From E44-bin89 sp034409565 (GTDB taxonomy: Bacteria > Chloroflexota > Dehalococcoidia > Dehalococcoidales > RBG-16-60-22), in contig DAOUMS010000001.1 of the NCBI GenBank assembly GCA_034409565.1, forward strand, positions 124,001 to 188,000: 64,000 bases of DNA, read 5' to 3'. The notes under the pieces were generated by a model. The model was not told where the DNA came from and made no database searches. It saw only the letters and a program-made list of their open reading frames with translations. This document shows positions 7,905 to 16,591 of the stretch, in pieces (the first letter of the stretch is position 1; each line of letters begins with the position of its first letter). The position numbers and the translations under genes are program-made.

Positions 7905-9962
7905 ATGACACCGTTACCGGCCATCATACTGGTCGTGGAGGATGAGGCGGGGGAAAGGAAAACGCTGTGCGGCATACTGGAGGAAGTCGGCTACAGAGTT
8001 ATCGGGCTGGAAAAAGGGGCTGACGCGTTAAAGGTTATAAGGAATGACCCTTTTGATATTGTCGTTGTTGATATAAAATTGCCTGACGTCAACGGGCTGG
8101 ACATTATGGAAACGGCTAAAGAGATAAATCCAGAGGTGGCGGTGGTTATCACTACGGGATATGCCAGTGTTGAGACCGCAGTGGACGCGGTAAACCAGGG
8201 GGCTTATGCCTACTTTGTTAAACCGATAAATCCGGATGAAATCAAGAATACCATTGCCAATGCCCTCAAGCAGCAGCGGCTCTCACTGGAGAACAAAAAG
8301 CTGGTGGAGAGTCTGCAGCGCTCCAGCAAGCTGCTCTTTGAGACCAATGAGCAATTGCAGAGAGACATCACTGAGCGCGCGAGAATTGAGGAGGCGCTGC
8401 GGCTATCAGCAAACCAGTGGCGGACCACGTTTGATGCCATCAGTGATGCGGTCTGTCTGCTGGATGATGACGCCAAGATTGTGCGCTGCAATGGAGCGAT
8501 GACCAACCTGATAGGCAAATCTTACAGCGATATTAACGGTAGGAACTGCTGCGAGTTATTACACGGCCAGACGGCGCCAATTAAAGAGTGTCCTTTCGTG
8601 CGCATGAAGAAATCGCACCGGCGGGAAACTCAAGCTCTGTTCCTGGGTGATAAGTGGATTGAGATTACTGTCGACCCCTTGGTTGATGAAAGAGGCCAGG
8701 TTGCGGGCGCGGTGCACATCATTTCCGATATTACCGAGCGACGGCGCTGGGAAGAAATACTGCGGCAGTCAGAGGAATTCAGCTCTACGCTGCTGAAAAA
8801 CGCTCCCTATCCGCTGCTCGTGCTCAATGCCGATATGTCAGTTAAATACGTCAATCCAGCACTGGAAGGACTAGCCGGGTTTTCACTTGCCGAGGTTATA
8901 GGCCTGAAAGCACCGTATCCATGGTGGACGGAAGAGGCTGGGGATAAAACAGAGCGGGATTTTTCCTTGGCGCTGAAGAGAGGCGCTATAGGTAAGGAGG
9001 AACTGTTCCAGAAGAAAAATGGTGAGCGGTTCTGGGTCAATATAAACTCCACGCCAGTAATTATAGATGGAGAATATAAATATTATTTAGCTAACTGGGT
9101 AGATATTACCGAACGCAAGCGGATGGTCCAGGAATTAAAGGAAAAGAGCCAACTCCTGGAGATAAAGAACCGGGAACTTCAGGTGCAGAGTCGGGAGTTA
9201 TTGAAGCAGGGGCAGCAGCTTGTGGAAAAGACCAGGGAAGTGGAGGTGGCGAGCCGGGCGAAGTCCGAATTCCTGGCTCATATGTCACACGAGTTGCGCA
9301 CCCCGCTCAACGTCATCATCGGCTTCTCCGAGTTAATGCTGGATGGTGCCGTGGGCCACCTGAAAAATGAGCATAAGCAGTGCCTGAAAGACATTCTGGG
9401 CAGCGGCCAGCACCTGCTGAGCCTTATCAATGATATTCTGGACCTTTCCAAGATAGAAGCCGGTAAAATGGAACTAAAAATGAGCAATATCACGCTACAG
9501 AATATCCTGCAGACATTGAAAAATGAAATGATGCCCATGATTCACAAGCGGAAGCATAACCTTGAGGTAGTCATCGAGGATGGGCTCCCTCAGGTACGAG
9601 CCGATAAGGATAAACTACGGCAGGTGTTGATTAACCTGCTGAGCAATTCAACCAAGTTTACACCGGATGGTGGTCATCTTCGTATCGAGGTGTTCAGTGA
9701 GGACAGTTGGTGTCAGGTCAGCGTTATCGATGATGGCATTGGTATAAGGAAAAAGGACCAAAAAACCATTTTTCAGCCATTCAGCCAGATTGATAGCCCG
9801 TTACCGAGGGAAGCTGGTGGCACCGGACTCGGCCTGGCCATTGCCAAGCAAATTATCGAAAAGCACGGCGGCCGTATATGGGTGGACAGCGAGTATGGCA
9901 GGGGAAGTCAGTTCCATTTTACCCTGCCCCTAGCCACGCCCAGTACCTTTTCTAACGGGTAG
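7905..9962 (+). CDS. Soluble hybrid histidine kinase, REC-PAS-PAS-HisKA-HATPase
   Basis: 685 residues, no membrane segment. An N-terminal receiver (about 6-120, Asp 56 in VVVDIKLPDVNG) is followed by a short coil, two PAS domains (about 165-280 and 285-405, each ending in a DITERR or DITERK motif), a second coil, a HisKA domain with His 462 in HMSHELRTPLNVIIGFSEL, and an HATPase domain with INLLSNSTKFTPDGG, DDGIGI and GGTGLGLAIAKQI. A receiver in front of the kinase suggests that upstream phosphorylation controls it. It starts 2 bp after the double-receiver gene and belongs to the same operon. Confidence 0.93.
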   Translation: MTPLPAIILVVEDEAGERKTLCGILEEVGYRVIGLEKGADALKVIRNDPFDIVVVDIKLPDVNGLDIMETAKEINPEVAVVITTGYASVETAVDAVNQGAYAYFVKPINPDEIKNTIANALKQQRLSLENKKLVESLQRSSKLLFETNEQLQRDITERARIEEALRLSANQWRTTFDAISDAVCLLDDDAKIVRCNGAMTNLIGKSYSDINGRNCCELLHGQTAPIKECPFVRMKKSHRRETQALFLGDKWIEITVDPLVDERGQVAGAVHIISDITERRRWEEILRQSEEFSSTLLKNAPYPLLVLNADMSVKYVNPALEGLAGFSLAEVIGLKAPYPWWTEEAGDKTERDFSLALKRGAIGKEELFQKKNGERFWVNINSTPVIIDGEYKYYLANWVDITERKRMVQELKEKSQLLEIKNRELQVQSRELLKQGQQLVEKTREVEVASRAKSEFLAHMSHELRTPLNVIIGFSELMLDGAVGHLKNEHKQCLKDILGSGQHLLSLINDILDLSKIEAGKMELKMSNITLQNILQTLKNEMMPMIHKRKHNLEVVIEDGLPQVRADKDKLRQVLINLLSNSTKFTPDGGHLRIEVFSEDSWCQVSVIDDGIGIRKKDQKTIFQPFSQIDSPLPREAGGTGLGLAIAKQIIEKHGGRIWVDSEYGRGSQFHFTLPLATPSTFSNG

Positions 9963-9994
9963 ATGAATAACGGCGAACTGACGGGAGGGATAAG

Positions 9995-10384
9995 TTGCTG
10001 AGGGAAAAAGTAATGCTTGTGGAAGACAACCCGCAGAACATGAAGTTGCTGGAGTTGCTTTTGAGATCGAAAAGCTATATCCTGCTCAAGGCATGTGACG
10101 GTGAGGCAGCGCTGGATATGGCCACCCGGGAGCAGCCTGATTTGATAGTCATGGACATGCAGCTTCCCGGAATGAACGGAATTGAGGTCACGAAACGGCT
10201 CAGGCAGATGCCTGTTTTCCGCCATACACCGATTATCGCGCTCACTGCCTATGCCATGAGGGGGGACAAGGAGCGGTTTCTGGAAGCAGGCTGTAATGCT
10301 TATCTGTCGAAGCCAATCAGTACCCGTGAACTGCCCGGAATAATTGACCAGATGCTGCAGGAGCACAAGCCAAATAATGTTTAG
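9995..10384 (+). CDS. Single-domain response regulator (DivK/CheY-like)
   Basis: 129 residues forming one receiver domain: acidic pocket MLVEDN, phospho-acceptor Asp 54 in IVMDMQLPGMNG, IIALTAYAM, and the conserved Lys in YLSKPIS. The sequence style (PQNMKLLELLL, FRHTPIIALTAYAM) is that of receivers attached to hybrid kinases and of DivK. The start is TTG 9995 with GGGAGG upstream. It probably receives phosphate from the preceding hybrid kinase. Confidence 0.88.
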   Translation: MLREKVMLVEDNPQNMKLLELLLRSKSYILLKACDGEAALDMATREQPDLIVMDMQLPGMNGIEVTKRLRQMPVFRHTPIIALTAYAMRGDKERFLEAGCNAYLSKPISTRELPGIIDQMLQEHKPNNV

Positions 10385-10396
10385 GGTGGAGTAGGC

Positions 10397-11104
10397 ATGG
10401 CGAAAAAGATACTGGTTGTTGACGACGATGCCGCAATGTTGAGGCTTGTTTCACAGGTTCTGACGCGGAAAGGGTACGAGGTGCTGGAATCCAGCAATGG
10501 CCAGGACGCCTTGCGGCTCCTGTATCACCAAAAGCCAGACCTGGTATTGCTTGACCTGGTTATGCCCACCATGGATGGCTGGCAGACCTGTAGTCGCATT
10601 CGTGACGTATCAGCGACCATACCAGTTATCATGCTTACCGGTCGGCGTAAAACGGAGGAAGATGTGGTTCGTGGTCTTGATTACGGTGCTGACGACTATC
10701 TCATTAAGCCGGTAGGCAATAAAGAGCTGGTGGCGCGGGTGCAGGCCATGCTGCGGCGTGCCGAGCTGCCCTCATCTGTGGAAGACCCGGGCAAAGGTAC
10801 CGCCTTTGGCGATGGCTATCTTACCGTGGATATGGCCCAGCGTAAGGTAACCGTTGATGGTAAGCGTGTCAAATTGACGCCCATTGAATTTCGACTGCTG
10901 GCCCTTCTGCTGCAGAACACCGGTCGCATTCTGACGCACCAGCAACTGCTGGAAAAAGTGTGGGGCTGGGAATACGTTGACGACCTCGACTACGTGCGCA
11001 TCTATATCTCACATCTGCGCAAAAAGATAGAGATGAACCCGTCTCTCCCCAAATATGTCATCACCGAACCCGGCGTTGGCTACTACTTTCAAAAGTCGGC
11101 CTGA
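10397..11104 (+). CDS. OmpR/PhoB-family response regulator
   Basis: 235 residues with a receiver domain (about 3-117; VVDDD, Asp 53 in LLDLVMPTMDG, MLTGR, Lys in LIKPVG) and a C-terminal winged-helix DNA-binding domain (about 135-233; KRVKLTPIEFRLLALLLQNTGRILTHQQLLEKVWG, then DYVRIYISHLRKKIE and GVGYYF). It is the only receiver protein of the island with a DNA-binding output, so it is the likely end point of the phosphorelay. 12 bp separate it from the single receiver. Confidence 0.94.
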   Translation: MAKKILVVDDDAAMLRLVSQVLTRKGYEVLESSNGQDALRLLYHQKPDLVLLDLVMPTMDGWQTCSRIRDVSATIPVIMLTGRRKTEEDVVRGLDYGADDYLIKPVGNKELVARVQAMLRRAELPSSVEDPGKGTAFGDGYLTVDMAQRKVTVDGKRVKLTPIEFRLLALLLQNTGRILTHQQLLEKVWGWEYVDDLDYVRIYISHLRKKIEMNPSLPKYVITEPGVGYYFQKSA

Positions 11105-11155
11105 AGGTGAGTCTCTTCACCAGGTCTTTCAGGTAAACGCTCTGTGTCTGGCCTT

Positions 11156-11184
11156 TTGCTGAATAATCGGGAAGCTGGTATAAT
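11156..11184 (+). promoter_or_regulatory. Promoter of Crp/Fnr gene, near-leaderless
   Basis: TTGCTG (11156-11161), 17-bp spacer, TATAAT (11179-11184). The predicted start at about 11191 is 4 nt before the ATG at 11195. This decides the start codon, because an in-frame GTG-type start at 11144 would lie upstream of the promoter. Confidence 0.75.
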
Positions 11185-11194
11185 CCTAGACGAT

Positions 11195-11866
11195 ATGTCG
11201 GTGAAGGTGGCATCTTTGCAATCGAGCGCCTATTTCTCGGGGATGGGTTCTGCAGAGCTTGACCCAATCCGGGGGCAGGTGTTTGAGAAAACGGTGGCGC
11301 GCGGGGAAATTATTACCTTTGAAGGCGAGCCAGCGCGGGCCGTGTATTTTGTTATTGCCGGTGTGGTGAAGGTATTTAAAACCTCCACCGATGGCAAGGA
11401 GCAGATTATATACCTGGCCCGACCCGGTGATTCGTTTGATGATGTCCCTGTCTTCAGCGGGGGGGTGAGCCTGGCCAGTGCCGAGGCAATGACGCAGGCG
11501 TTGCTTTACGGGATAAAAAAAGATGACCTGGAAGCAAGCCTGCGGAAATACCCGGAGCTGGCGGAGAATGTCATTCAGGTGCTGTCACGGCGAATTGAGC
11601 AGATAATTTCGCTGGTTGAGGACCTGTCTTTCCGGCGCGTGACGGGCAGAGTGGCCAGGATACTGCTGGAGAATGTCGGTGACATGAACGGGCAGAAGCA
11701 CAGGCTGACGCAGCAGGACATGGCGGCCATGGCCGGTACTGCCAGGGAGATGATTGGGCGTTCGCTCAAGCTGCTGGAGGAGGAAGGAAAAGTAAGGCTG
11801 GAACGCAATCGTGTCGTGATTACGGATAAGGAGGCGCTGAGGGAAATCGCTGCCGTTGGCCTGTGA
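11195..11866 (+). CDS. Crp/Fnr-family transcriptional regulator
   Basis: 223 residues: an N-terminal cyclic-nucleotide-type beta-roll (about 20-130; GEIITFEGEPARAVYFVIAGVVKVFK, LARPGDSFDDVPVFSGG), the dimer helix (YPELAENVIQVLSRRIEQIISLVEDLSF), and a C-terminal winged helix (about 150-215) with LTQQDMAAMAGTAREMIGRSLKLLEEEG. No N-terminal cysteine set for an Fnr Fe-S cluster is present, so the effector is unknown. The start ATG 11195 is set by the promoter. It lies between the OmpR regulator and a ferredoxin gene. Confidence 0.92.
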   Translation: MSVKVASLQSSAYFSGMGSAELDPIRGQVFEKTVARGEIITFEGEPARAVYFVIAGVVKVFKTSTDGKEQIIYLARPGDSFDDVPVFSGGVSLASAEAMTQALLYGIKKDDLEASLRKYPELAENVIQVLSRRIEQIISLVEDLSFRRVTGRVARILLENVGDMNGQKHRLTQQDMAAMAGTAREMIGRSLKLLEEEGKVRLERNRVVITDKEALREIAAVGL

Positions 11867-11877
11867 GACAAAAGTCG

Positions 11878-11906
11878 CTGACAGGCAAGGGAATTGGGAT
11901 TAAACT
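11878..11906 (+). promoter_or_regulatory. Possible promoter of the small Fe-S protein gene
   Basis: CTGACA (11878-11883), 17-bp spacer, TAAACT (11901-11906); start expected about 11913, 21 nt before the ATG. The -10 is only a fair match. Confidence 0.45.
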
Positions 11907-11933
11907 ATGCCTGTCTGGGAGAATATGAGATAA

Positions 11934-12173
11934 ATGGTTAAAATGCCAGAAATAGACCGAAATAAGTGCAACGGTTGTGGGCTCTGTGTGGAGGTGTGCT
12001 CTTGCCAGACTCTGATGCTGGTAGATAATGTGGTTGTGGTCAGGGAGAGGGCAGGCTGTCAGCAGTGCACCAGATGGTGCACGATGTGTGAAATGGTGTG
12101 TCCCACCGGGGCAATACAGTGCCCCTTCGAAGTGGTCACCGAAGAGACGCCGCGTTCGGCTGACCGGTCCTAG
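11934..12173 (+). CDS. Small 4Fe-4S ferredoxin-like protein
   Basis: 79 residues with two cysteine clusters: CNGCGLCVEVCSC (about 13-25) and CQQCTRWCTMCEMVCP (about 42-57). The first gives a typical CxxCxxCxxxC 4Fe-4S set. The second has an extra pair of cysteines before CxxCxxxCP, so the second cluster may have unusual ligands. It is a soluble electron carrier or an Fe-S domain partner. The start is ATG 11934 or ATG 11943; GGGAGA lies upstream. A redox partner is not encoded nearby. Confidence 0.85.
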   Translation: MVKMPEIDRNKCNGCGLCVEVCSCQTLMLVDNVVVVRERAGCQQCTRWCTMCEMVCPTGAIQCPFEVVTEETPRSADRS

Positions 12174-12303
12174 CCATCACTATTTGCCGTTTCTGATTTC
12201 AATGCCAACAACTTTTAGCTTGCTTTTTCGTTATTTTAAATATGGGATAAAAGTCACATACAGGAACAAATTGGAAGATTAAAATGAATGGGAAAAGAGG
12301 GAG

Positions 12304-12552
12304 ATGAGGTGCATGATGAGGAACCGGAGTGATTTAAACGAGAAAAAGTCGGCAGTAGCCACGGGCTGTCGGCATTACTGGCATATTGAGGCGGCTAGCG
12401 GCCCGAAAAGCCGGGGTGTCTGTAAAATCTGTGGTGAGGAAAGGGAATTCCTCAATTCCTGGTCGAGCTCCGACCAGGCTGGTAAGGATGTCCGGGTTTT
12501 TGACCTGCCCGATATGCTTGAAGATGAAAAAGAGGCAGAACAGGATTTGTAA
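12304..12552 (+). CDS. Small putative zinc-binding protein
   Basis: 82 residues. The middle part holds CRHYWHIEAASGPKSRG followed by CKICGEEREF, giving Cys, His and CxxC ligands spaced as in small zinc proteins frequent in Chloroflexota. The C-terminus is acidic (DLPDMLEDEKEAEQDL). The start could be ATG 12304, 12313 or 12316; a GAGGG and a GAGGTG lie just upstream of them. Function unknown. The 130-bp gap before it (12174-12303) shows no clear element. Confidence 0.65.
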   Translation: MRCMMRNRSDLNEKKSAVATGCRHYWHIEAASGPKSRGVCKICGEEREFLNSWSSSDQAGKDVRVFDLPDMLEDEKEAEQDL

Positions 12553-12594
12553 CTAGAGAAACAAGGTCATACGGCTTAATGCAGGTACTTTCGT

Positions 12595-13059
12595 TTAGTA
12601 TTTTCCGGTGTTTCGGGACTTGAACTGGTCCCGCCACTCCAGTCTTTCCTTGATATTAGCTACCGCCAGTTCGGCTTCTCTTTCATTCTGTCTTAATATA
12701 AGCCTTTCACCTATCTTACCAACTAGTGGCATGGGAATGGTGTAATCGATTGCTAGATTTGCCAGAGTCATGTCACCCTGCGGTTTGAAGGTAAAGGTCC
12801 AACTGCTACGAATATTTCCCGTGGTCTTGATGACTATTCGCTCGCGGGGTTTGTACTCCGTGTAGTTGGCTATACCTTTGAAGGGTATGCCCATCATCTT
12901 ATAGGTCCAGCTAAACTGTTGGCCAACTCCCTCCCCGGTGACATTTCGGATATCAAATAGGCTCGGTAGCCACTCTAATAGCTTCATCGGGTCGCTTATA
13001 TAAGAGAACACCTTCTCTACGGGAACCCCGATAACAATGTTACGTTCAATTTTGGCCAT
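12595..13059 (-). CDS. SRPBCC (START-like) domain protein
   Basis: 154 residues forming one polyketide-cyclase/START-like domain: an opening strand KIERNIVIGVPVEKVFSYISDP, then LEWLPSLFDIRNVTGEGVGQQFSWTYKMMG, and a long C-terminal helix (ILRQNEREAELAVANIKERLE). Such domains bind lipids or other hydrophobic ligands in a deep cavity; the ligand here is unknown. It is monocistronic with a consensus promoter and a weak RBS, and is convergent with the small zinc protein. Confidence 0.85.
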   Translation of the reverse strand: MAKIERNIVIGVPVEKVFSYISDPMKLLEWLPSLFDIRNVTGEGVGQQFSWTYKMMGIPFKGIANYTEYKPRERIVIKTTGNIRSSWTFTFKPQGDMTLANLAIDYTIPMPLVGKIGERLILRQNEREAELAVANIKERLEWRDQFKSRNTGKY

Positions 13060-13096
13060 TTTTACTTTTCATAACATTTCAAACCAGTCAAGCAGT

Positions 13097-13124
13097 ATTA
13101 TAATTCTACCACTATTAATGTCAA
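13097..13124 (-). promoter_or_regulatory. Strong promoter of SRPBCC gene
   Basis: On the minus strand TTGACA (13119-13124) and TATAAT (13097-13102) are 16 bp apart, a perfect match in both hexamers. Expected start about 13090, 31 nt before the ATG at 13059. Confidence 0.85.
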
Positions 13125-13324
13125 TACCTAGAGTGTCTATAATAAAGGCAACGGTCTTCTCCTCTTCTCTATCAACCGGTGATTTTAGCGGTGTGTCCTT
13201 TCTTCTTCTCCAGTCCCGCCCAATGCTGGCCAGCATCTTCTTCAGGTGATAGCTTGCCTTTATCAGCGTTTTCACAGGCTTAAGACTACTTTCCTGAGCC
13301 TATTTGTTGTAAGATAGTAGGGCA

Positions 13325-14482
13325 ATGGTTGATGCTGTAAAGCGGGTGGCCATTCTTGGTTCCACCGGCTCTATCGGGAGGCAGGCGCTTGACGTTATCC
13401 GGTCAATACCGCAGCGATTTCGCGTGGTCGGGCTGGCGGCGGGTAAAAACCTGAAACTGCTCGCCGAGCAGATTGAGGAGTTCAAACCAGAGTTCATTGG
13501 CTGCCCATCAGAGGATACCGATATTGAGTCGTTAAAGCGTTCAGTTGACATAAAGAACAGTTTATTGTCTCTGGATGAGATTGCGGCCAGTCCAAAGGTG
13601 GACATCGCGGTCATTGCCACGTCCGGTAAAGTGGGACTGAGACCTTTGCTGGCCGCGCTGCGGGCGGGAAAAGACGTGGCACTGGCCAATAAGGAGTCGC
13701 TGGTCTCGGCAGGGGAAATTGTCACGGCGGAAGCAAAGAAGAGTGGCGCCCGGATTCTGCCCGTTGACAGCGAGCACAGCGCCATATGGCAGTGTCTCAG
13801 TGGCGAAAGCCAGGAGGCTGTCAGGATTATTCTGACTGCTTCCGGTGGACCGTTTCGTGAGTTTGCGACGGAGCAGCTGGCTGAGGTAACAGCGGCACAG
13901 GCGTTGCAGCACCCTTCGTGGCGGATGGGGAAAAAGGTGACCATAGACTCGGCGACGCTGATGAACAAGGGGCTCGAGGTCATTGAGGCACACTGGCTTT
14001 TCCAGACGCCCTATGACCGTATTGACGTGCTGGTCCATCCCCAGAGCATCATCCATTCCATGGTGGAGTTTGTCGATGGCTCAATTAAAGCGCAGCTCAG
14101 CTATCCCGATATGCGCCTGCCCATCCAGTATGCCCTGTACTATCCAGAAAGACTGCCCAACCCCAGGCTCCCCCGGCTCGACTGGAGCCTGGTGAGGAGT
14201 CTGGACTTCGAGATGCCCGATTATGATAAATTTCCCTGCCTGCAACTGGCAGTCGAGGCCGGCAAGCAGGGCGGGACCTGTCCGGCGGTGCTCTGTGCGG
14301 CTGACGAAGTGGCCGTTGAGTTTTTCCTTGCCGGGCACATCCGCTTTACCGATATCGCCGGCGTCATTGCGCGGACGCTGGAGCAGCACCGGGCGGTCGC
14401 TAGACCCACACTGGAGGAAATTGAGGCGGCGGACGCCTGGGCCAGGGAAACATTGCTCAAAACGGCGGGCGGAATGAACTAA
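13325..14482 (+). CDS. dxr: 1-deoxy-D-xylulose 5-phosphate reductoisomerase
   Basis: Converts DXP to MEP with NADPH, the committed step of the non-mevalonate isoprenoid pathway. 385 residues with the NADPH-binding GSTGSIGRQALDVI at the start, ALANKESLVSAG, the metal and substrate motifs PVDSEHSAIWQCL and ASGGPFRE, TLMNKGLEVIEAHWLF, and HPQSIIHSMVEF. It heads the dxr-rseP-ispG operon; its stop overlaps the rseP start by 1 nt. A TAAGAT -10-like element lies 10 nt upstream of the ATG, and no Shine-Dalgarno sequence is seen, so translation may also be near-leaderless. Confidence 0.97.
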   Translation: MVDAVKRVAILGSTGSIGRQALDVIRSIPQRFRVVGLAAGKNLKLLAEQIEEFKPEFIGCPSEDTDIESLKRSVDIKNSLLSLDEIAASPKVDIAVIATSGKVGLRPLLAALRAGKDVALANKESLVSAGEIVTAEAKKSGARILPVDSEHSAIWQCLSGESQEAVRIILTASGGPFREFATEQLAEVTAAQALQHPSWRMGKKVTIDSATLMNKGLEVIEAHWLFQTPYDRIDVLVHPQSIIHSMVEFVDGSIKAQLSYPDMRLPIQYALYYPERLPNPRLPRLDWSLVRSLDFEMPDYDKFPCLQLAVEAGKQGGTCPAVLCAADEVAVEFFLAGHIRFTDIAGVIARTLEQHRAVARPTLEEIEAADAWARETLLKTAGGMN

Positions 14483-15546
14483 TGGAAGCTTTCATCACCG
14501 TAATCGCTTTTCTCGGCATACTGGCGGTGTTGATTATCGCCCACGAGTTCGGGCACTATATTACCGCCAAGGCCTCGGGCGTCACCGTGGAGGAGGTCGG
14601 CATCGGTTTCCCGCCCCGGCTGCTTTCCTTCAAACGCGGTGGGACCATATACTCGTTGAACGCCATACCGCTGGGCGGCTTCGTCAAGATGGCCGGTGAA
14701 GAAGACCCTAAAGTCACGGGAAGCCTGGCCAGCAAGAGCATCCCGGTCAGGTTGCTGGCGCTGAGCGCCGGTTCGCTGATGAACCTGCTGCTGCCGCTGC
14801 TTCTCTTCTCAGTGGCCTTCATGGTGCCGCACAACGTTGTTTACGGACAGGTGCAGGTTGACGAGGTAGCCGCAAGCTCGCCCGCGGCCAGGGCCGGCAT
14901 CACTGCCGGGGATACTATCCTTGAGATAAATGGGAATAGGGTCAATAACATTGGCGATGTGCAGCGTCAAATCCAGCTCAAGCTGGGACAGCCAGTCGCG
15001 CTGCTCATCCGGCATGTTGATGACACCACCGAGGAGGTCAGAGCAGTACCGAGGTGGCAGCCACCGGAGGGGGAAGGGGCGATTGGCGTTGGTGTGAGAA
15101 CGGAATCAGCGACGGTTGTCCGGCAGAGCTATCCCTTCTGGCAGGCGATACCGATGGGCGTGCAGGAATGCATTGAAACTTTCGTGCTGTTCAAGAACGG
15201 CATCATCAGCATGGTTATCGGCAGCGTGCCCAGAGTTGTGGCCGGGCCAGTGGGCATCGCGCAGCTGACCGGCGAGGTGGCCCAGGCGGGGCTCAGCCCG
15301 TTGTTGGAGTTCGCTGCCTTTCTGAGCATAAATTTGGGCATCATTAACCTTTTACCCCTGCCGGCACTGGACGGCGGCCGAATCGCTTTTGTCCTGCTGG
15401 AGGCGGTGCGGCGCGGCAAGCGCATTTCGGCCAGAATCGAGGGGATGATTCACATGGCTGGGTTTGCCCTGCTGATTGGTTTCATCCTGCTGGTCACCTA
15501 CCAGGATATCATCCGCATCATCAGCGGTGAGAGTCTGCTGCCATGA
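14482..15546 (+). CDS. rseP: RseP-type site-2 intramembrane zinc protease
   Basis: 354-residue membrane metalloprotease of the S2P family. The zinc motif HEFGH is at residues 21-25 in the first membrane segment, a single PDZ domain is at about 120-190 (AASSPAARAGITAGDTILEINGNRV), and the second zinc-ligand motif NLLPLPALDGGR lies in a late membrane segment. The family cleaves membrane-bound anti-sigma factors and signal-peptide remnants; the local substrate is unknown. Between two MEP-pathway genes as in many bacteria. Confidence 0.95.
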   Translation: MEAFITVIAFLGILAVLIIAHEFGHYITAKASGVTVEEVGIGFPPRLLSFKRGGTIYSLNAIPLGGFVKMAGEEDPKVTGSLASKSIPVRLLALSAGSLMNLLLPLLLFSVAFMVPHNVVYGQVQVDEVAASSPAARAGITAGDTILEINGNRVNNIGDVQRQIQLKLGQPVALLIRHVDDTTEEVRAVPRWQPPEGEGAIGVGVRTESATVVRQSYPFWQAIPMGVQECIETFVLFKNGIISMVIGSVPRVVAGPVGIAQLTGEVAQAGLSPLLEFAAFLSINLGIINLLPLPALDGGRIAFVLLEAVRRGKRISARIEGMIHMAGFALLIGFILLVTYQDIIRIISGESLLP

Positions 15547-16589
15547 TAAAAAGGCGCCTTTCCAGGCAGATAAAAATCGGTGGGGTGGCAATAGGGGATG
15601 GTGCACCCATCGTGGTGCAGTCGATGACCAACACGGACACCCGCGACGTCAGAGCGACCGTCAGACAAATCAGGGAGCTTGAGGAGGTCGACTGCGAGCT
15701 GGTGCGGGTGGCCGTGCCCGATGCCGGGGCCGCCCAGGCCATTGCTGACATCAAGAAGGATATCCATATCCCCCTGGTGGCCGATATCCATTTTGACTAT
15801 AGACTGGCGCTGATGGCTCTTGAAGCGGGCGCCGATGGGCTGAGGCTGAACCCGGGCAACATCGGTGAGGCGGAGAAGGTGAGGGCGGTGGCGCTGGCGG
15901 CGAAAGAGAGGGGCGTGCCCATCAGAGTAGGGGTGAACGCGGGCAGCCTGCCCAAAGCCCCTGACCCCAAGTTAAGCGTTGCCGAGAGAATGGTCGAGGC
16001 GGCTTCAGGGCAGATAAGGCTTCTGGAAAGCCTCGACTTCGACCTGATAAAAGTATCACTGAAGGCGTTTGACGTGCCGACGATGGTCGAGGCCAACAAG
16101 CGCCTTGCCGGAAAGATGCCCTACCCCTTGCACCTGGGCGTTACCGAAGCGGGCACACCGAAAAGAGGCGTCATCCGCAGCGCGGTGGGCATCGGCACAT
16201 TGCTCTATATGGGCATCGGCGACACCATACGCGTTTCCCTCACCACCCACCCCCGCGAGGAAGTCATCGCCGGCTACGAGATTTTGAAGAGCCTTGACCT
16301 GCGCCAGCACGGCCCGGTGCTGGTCAGCTGCCCCTCCTGTGGTCGGGCGGAAGTTGATATAGTAAAATTAGCGGAGGAAGTGGAGGTGCAGCTTTTAAAG
16401 ATTACCAAGCCGGTAAAGGTGGCGGTGATGGGTTGCGTGGTCAACGGCCCCGGCGAGGCAAAAGACGCCGACGTCGGCCTCGCCTGCGGGAAGGGGAAAG
16501 GCGTTATCTTTAAAAAGGGGAAAAAGGTGGGGGTGGTGCAGGAGAAAGATTTTGTGAAGGCGCTGATGAGGGAAGTGGAGGGGCTTTAG
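15543..16589 (+). CDS. ispG: 4-hydroxy-3-methylbut-2-enyl diphosphate synthase (flavodoxin/ferredoxin)
   Basis: Fe-S enzyme of the MEP pathway that reduces ME-cPP to HMBPP. 348 residues: a TIM-barrel domain with SMTNTDTRDVRAT, LVADIHFDYRLAL and LRLNPGNIG, and a C-terminal domain with the cluster ligands in SCPSCGR and GCVVNGPGEAKDADVG. It overlaps the end of rseP by 4 nt, so translation is coupled. It ends 2 bp before the pentapeptide/channel gene. Confidence 0.97.
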   Translation: MIKRRLSRQIKIGGVAIGDGAPIVVQSMTNTDTRDVRATVRQIRELEEVDCELVRVAVPDAGAAQAIADIKKDIHIPLVADIHFDYRLALMALEAGADGLRLNPGNIGEAEKVRAVALAAKERGVPIRVGVNAGSLPKAPDPKLSVAERMVEAASGQIRLLESLDFDLIKVSLKAFDVPTMVEANKRLAGKMPYPLHLGVTEAGTPKRGVIRSAVGIGTLLYMGIGDTIRVSLTTHPREEVIAGYEILKSLDLRQHGPVLVSCPSCGRAEVDIVKLAEEVEVQLLKITKPVKVAVMGCVVNGPGEAKDADVGLACGKGKGVIFKKGKKVGVVQEKDFVKALMREVEGL

Positions 16590-16591
16590 AT

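Noticed and set aside
7126..7911. A 261-codon minus-strand frame
   Set aside because: Antisense to the double-receiver gene, with His-rich low-quality sequence.
12028..12282. An 84-codon plus-strand frame
   Set aside because: Out-of-frame overlap with the ferredoxin-like gene; the Cys motifs support the other frame.
13069..13275. A 68-codon minus-strand frame upstream of the SRPBCC gene
   Set aside because: It has no ribosome-binding site and contains the perfect TTGACA-N16-TATAAT promoter of the next gene, so it is more likely promoter DNA than a gene.
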